A stretch of 43,218 bases of DNA. Source: Nitrospirota bacterium (GTDB lineage Bacteria; Nitrospirota; Thermodesulfovibrionia; Thermodesulfovibrionales; JdFR-88). The position numbers and the translations under genes were made by a program. The notes below the pieces were generated by a model. That model did no database searches, was not told the DNA's origin, and was given only the letters and a program-made list of their open reading frames with translations. Below are positions 41,601-43,218 of this stretch, one piece after another; within the stretch, counting starts at the first letter, position 1; each line of letters opens with the position of its first letter. The stretch lies in contig JAKAHV010000005.1 in assembly GCA_021825295.1 (NCBI GenBank), positions 72,512-115,729 of the forward strand, given 5' to 3'.

Positions 41601-43218
41601 GCCGGATACGCTGGCGATAGCGGACCGGCCTCACAGGCTGCTCTGGACCGTCCGTCCGGCGTGGCGGTAGACGGCGCGGGAAACATCTATGTGGCAGATA
41701 CGCTCAACAACCGGATAAGAAAAATCGGCGCAGACGGCATTATCAATGCGGTAGCCGGAAACGGGGCGGCCGGCTACAGCGGCGACGGCGGTCCCGCCAT
41801 CAATGCGGAGCTTGACAGGCCGTCCGGCGTGGCGGTGGACGGCAACGGAAACATCTATATCGCAGACACGTCTAATAACGTCATAAGGAAAGTGGATGCA
41901 AACGGCATCATTACCACCATAGCTGGAAACGGACTGGCGGGTTACAGTGGCGACGGAGAGGCGGCCACACAGGCAAGTTTGAACGGTCCCCTCGGCGTGG
42001 CGACTGACAGCGCTGGAAACATCTACATTGCGGATACCGGCAATAATGCCGTAAGGGTGGTAGATCCGGCGGGTGTAATCGATACACTGGCCGGCACCGG
42101 CACGCCTGGTTTCTCCGGGGATTGGGGACGGGCCCCGCAGGCGTCTCTGAACGGCCCTGCGGGCGTGGCGGTAGACCGGGCTGGCAATCTTTACATAGCG
42201 GATACGAACAACAACCGCATAAGGAAGGTGGACGCAACCGGGGTCATCACAACGATCGCTGGAAATGGTCTTCTTTGCAACAGCTTCATGGGTATGGGCT
42301 GCAACGACGGGGACGGCGGGCCGGCCTTGCAGGCGTATCTTAACGGCCCGATGGCAGTGGCGGTGGATGGAGCCGGTAATGTATTCATTGCGGACAGGTA
42401 TTACAGCCGCATCAGGAGGGTTGATTCGGCCGGTACGATCACTACTGTTGCCGGAAACGGCACTCCGGACTATACGGGAGACAACGGCGCCGCGGTGCAG
42501 GCTGGTTTGAACTTCCCGCAGGCGGTCGCAGTGGATGCAGCCGGTAATATTTATATTGCCGACACGGTCAATAACCGGATACGGTCGGTAATGCCGCCCA
42601 TGGCAGGGCCCGGGGTTTCCACCCAAAATATCACAATCCCATCCGAGGACGGCAGCGAGATTTACGTCTTCGACTCCACAGGCAGGCATCTGCGCACGGA
42701 GGACGCCTTTACAGGGGCAACCATCTACAGCTTCGCTTACGATACGAATGGCCATCTTGTATCCGTGACCGGCAGGGACGGCAATGTGACAACCATCCAG
42801 AGGGACGCATCAGACAATCCCGTTGCGATTATGGCCCCCGGCGGGCAGACAACGACCCTTTCCCTCGATTCAAACGGATACTTGGCCGGGGTGAAAGACC
42901 CCGCGGGGGATGTCAATTCGTACATCTACACAAGCGGCGGCCTTATAACGTCGGAGACAGACGCGAAGGGCAATACCCACAGTTACGCATACGACGGCAT
43001 GGGGAGGCTTGTAAGCGAACAGGACCCGGCGGGCGGCTCTCAAACCCTTTCGAGGTGGGGCGAGGCTGACGCCTATACGGTTTCGCATACGACCGGCATG
43101 GGGCTCACAAGCACATACGAGGTGCAAACCAATTTAGACGGGACAACCACCATGACGAATGTCGATCCCGCGGGCAGGCAGACGGTATCAACAGAGGACG
43201 CCTACGGTTCAGGCACGA
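38682..43218 (+). CDS. Giant exported teneurin-like NHL/YD-repeat protein, partial (3' end outside)
   Basis: At least 1512 codons, open to the window edge. AAGGTGA precedes the ATG. Domains: signal peptide (1-24), Cna/TTR-like domain (about 25-95), carboxypeptidase-regulatory domain (about 150-230), Cys-rich patch with CCEEPYC (about 245-270), IPT/TIG (about 298-385), TTR domain (435-510: VIRGRVLNPDGSALAGVSI), a unit with YYDQDRGVWVPSDNG (about 646), a beta-sandwich plug (about 770-935: KQSFSPAPNQTYSFAWNG), six NHL repeats (964-1302; GYSGDGGPA and GNIYIADTxNNxIRKVD) and YD repeats from about 1325. This is the order of the teneurin ectodomain. Such RHS proteins usually end in a core and a variable toxin or adhesion domain, which would lie beyond the edge. 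Probably a surface or secreted contact protein. Confidence 0.9.
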   Translation, partial: MKKRLAVSLLLALVASLFVWNAKAEGDGTLKVTFLYMDSGGVIHPLDNAWVYLQDAAQLNPIMEKYFRYTPFVFGPTDANGSLSVSVPDGVYRVRITRRAPLSATPTQNQAFGPPRPGDYTWYLKGFLTVTDGAVIDLGTVYAGLFDTPSSISISGQVMDSSGAPLPGWFVMATDEPCIAKSGCSGTKYPALLLTDANGNYTINLRNPGTYFVYASPIVGAQGDPASGQIGYFPWATCTACQSQPGSGSCPFAPPSVYLNGCCEEPYCPLTVNLGDHLTGVNINVLNPAAPVLTTINPAPVLISLSPETVAPNTDAAISLTGNGFITNSVAAVDGSPVASTYIDASHINILVPAALLPAGNHSVTVSNPAPGGGASNALNLTASSPLPPSPQTVAPPLDPTVATTTLSATQFLYSGANPIQNGVAPGTIQVARAAVIRGRVLNPDGSALAGVSITILGHPEFGGTMSRSDGAFDMAVNGGGVLTVVYSKTGYLTIEHQVNVPWQDYAMAPDAVLNQTDPRVSSIDLTSSAPIQVAQGSQVTDSDGTRQATLLFEQGTTATMVMPDGSTQPLANLSVRATEFTVGPNGIAAMPGPLPPNVAYTYAVDYSVDQAVAAGAKSVQFSQPVYSYTNNFLNFHVGTLVPSAYYDQDRGVWVPSDNGLVIGVLSISNGMAVLDVDGNGVAATPQELANLGITNAELTQLASLYQPGQSFWRVPIRHFTYYDFNWGQGSSGAITPSQSNSYLSQQNVDKSCTGPGCIIEMQNQTLGETLNISGTPFTLNYRSSVQPGRQAEYVLNVPLSGTTLPPSLKRIDLEIDVAGQTFKQSFSPAPNQTYSFAWNGSDAYARPVQGSQSITSKIGYVYDAVYLTPSENGYYKVAGYGSIFGHCSYFGQPASSDRTRMEMTLWQINQNTIGSSSAMGHWDAQAEGFGGWTLSVQNAYDPVAHVLYMGDGSERSVNTMNNVIETMAGNGTAGYAGDSGPASQAALDRPSGVAVDGAGNIYVADTLNNRIRKIGADGIINAVAGNGAAGYSGDGGPAINAELDRPSGVAVDGNGNIYIADTSNNVIRKVDANGIITTIAGNGLAGYSGDGEAATQASLNGPLGVATDSAGNIYIADTGNNAVRVVDPAGVIDTLAGTGTPGFSGDWGRAPQASLNGPAGVAVDRAGNLYIADTNNNRIRKVDATGVITTIAGNGLLCNSFMGMGCNDGDGGPALQAYLNGPMAVAVDGAGNVFIADRYYSRIRRVDSAGTITTVAGNGTPDYTGDNGAAVQAGLNFPQAVAVDAAGNIYIADTVNNRIRSVMPPMAGPGVSTQNITIPSEDGSEIYVFDSTGRHLRTEDAFTGATIYSFAYDTNGHLVSVTGRDGNVTTIQRDASDNPVAIMAPGGQTTTLSLDSNGYLAGVKDPAGDVNSYIYTSGGLITSETDAKGNTHSYAYDGMGRLVSEQDPAGGSQTLSRWGEADAYTVSHTTGMGLTSTYEVQTNLDGTTTMTNVDPAGRQTVSTEDAYGSGT

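Noticed and set aside
41631-42755. 374-codon minus-strand frame in the NHL region
   Set aside because: It mirrors the repetitive NHL units of the plus-strand protein and shows the same periodicity.

Overview
The window looks like part of the chromosome of a GC-rich anaerobic bacterium of the Nitrospirota or Desulfobacterota type. I infer this from an archaeal-type ferredoxin-linked glutamate synthase, an atpBE pair detached from the rest of the ATP synthase operon, a bacterial SUI1 factor, YkgJ-type and B12-radical-SAM proteins, and abundant PilZ and two-component proteins. The placement is an inference; no rRNA gene is present to test it. I see no tRNA, rRNA or CRISPR array.

Layout. 1-4.3 kb: a minus-strand trio of two paralogous small membrane proteins around an unknown protein, a YhcC-type radical SAM enzyme, a 177-bp MITE, a PilZ-receiver protein, a small unknown and SUI1. 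4.4-6.5 kb: rpiB-glyA-nrdR on the minus strand from a near-leaderless promoter. 6.6-11.8 kb: a three-gene glutamate synthase operon (glutaminase; FMN/ferredoxin synthase; GXGXG plus FAD oxidoreductase fusion). 11.9-19.5 kb: an accessory island with a secreted protein carrying an in-frame TGA between two 33-bp repeats, an orphan antitoxin with a toxin stub, a type I restriction operon ordered hsdR-hsdS-MNT-HEPN-hsdM, and an intact higBA. A second copy of the MITE sits in the HEPN gene; removing it with one TA restores the HEPN frame exactly. 19.5-25.1 kb: housekeeping again (rpmE, yqhQ-like, prfA, prmC, atpB, atpE and two coupled unknowns). 25.1-35.6 kb: a YkgJ-type cysteine-cluster protein, alpha-glucan phosphorylase, an FmdB-type zinc ribbon, a PilZ/zinc-ribbon/methyltransferase coupled to a hybrid histidine kinase (reminiscent of PhcB/PhcS quorum sensing), a B12-radical SAM protein and tex. 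36.1-43.2 kb: three consecutive genes for exported proteins, ending in a giant protein cut by the window edge.

The most striking finding is that last protein (38682 to the end). Its order of TTR-like carboxypeptidase-regulatory domain, beta-sandwich plug, six NHL repeats and YD repeats is that of the animal teneurin ectodomain, with short sequence resemblances in each part. The MITE-disrupted MNT-HEPN pair inside a restriction operon with a half-size specificity subunit, and the methyltransferase-kinase pair, are the other systems worth following.

A recurring feature is the lack of a Shine-Dalgarno sequence: rpiB, SUI1, fmdB and glgP have a good -10 hexamer only 5-9 bases before ATG, which suggests leaderless or nearly leaderless transcripts.
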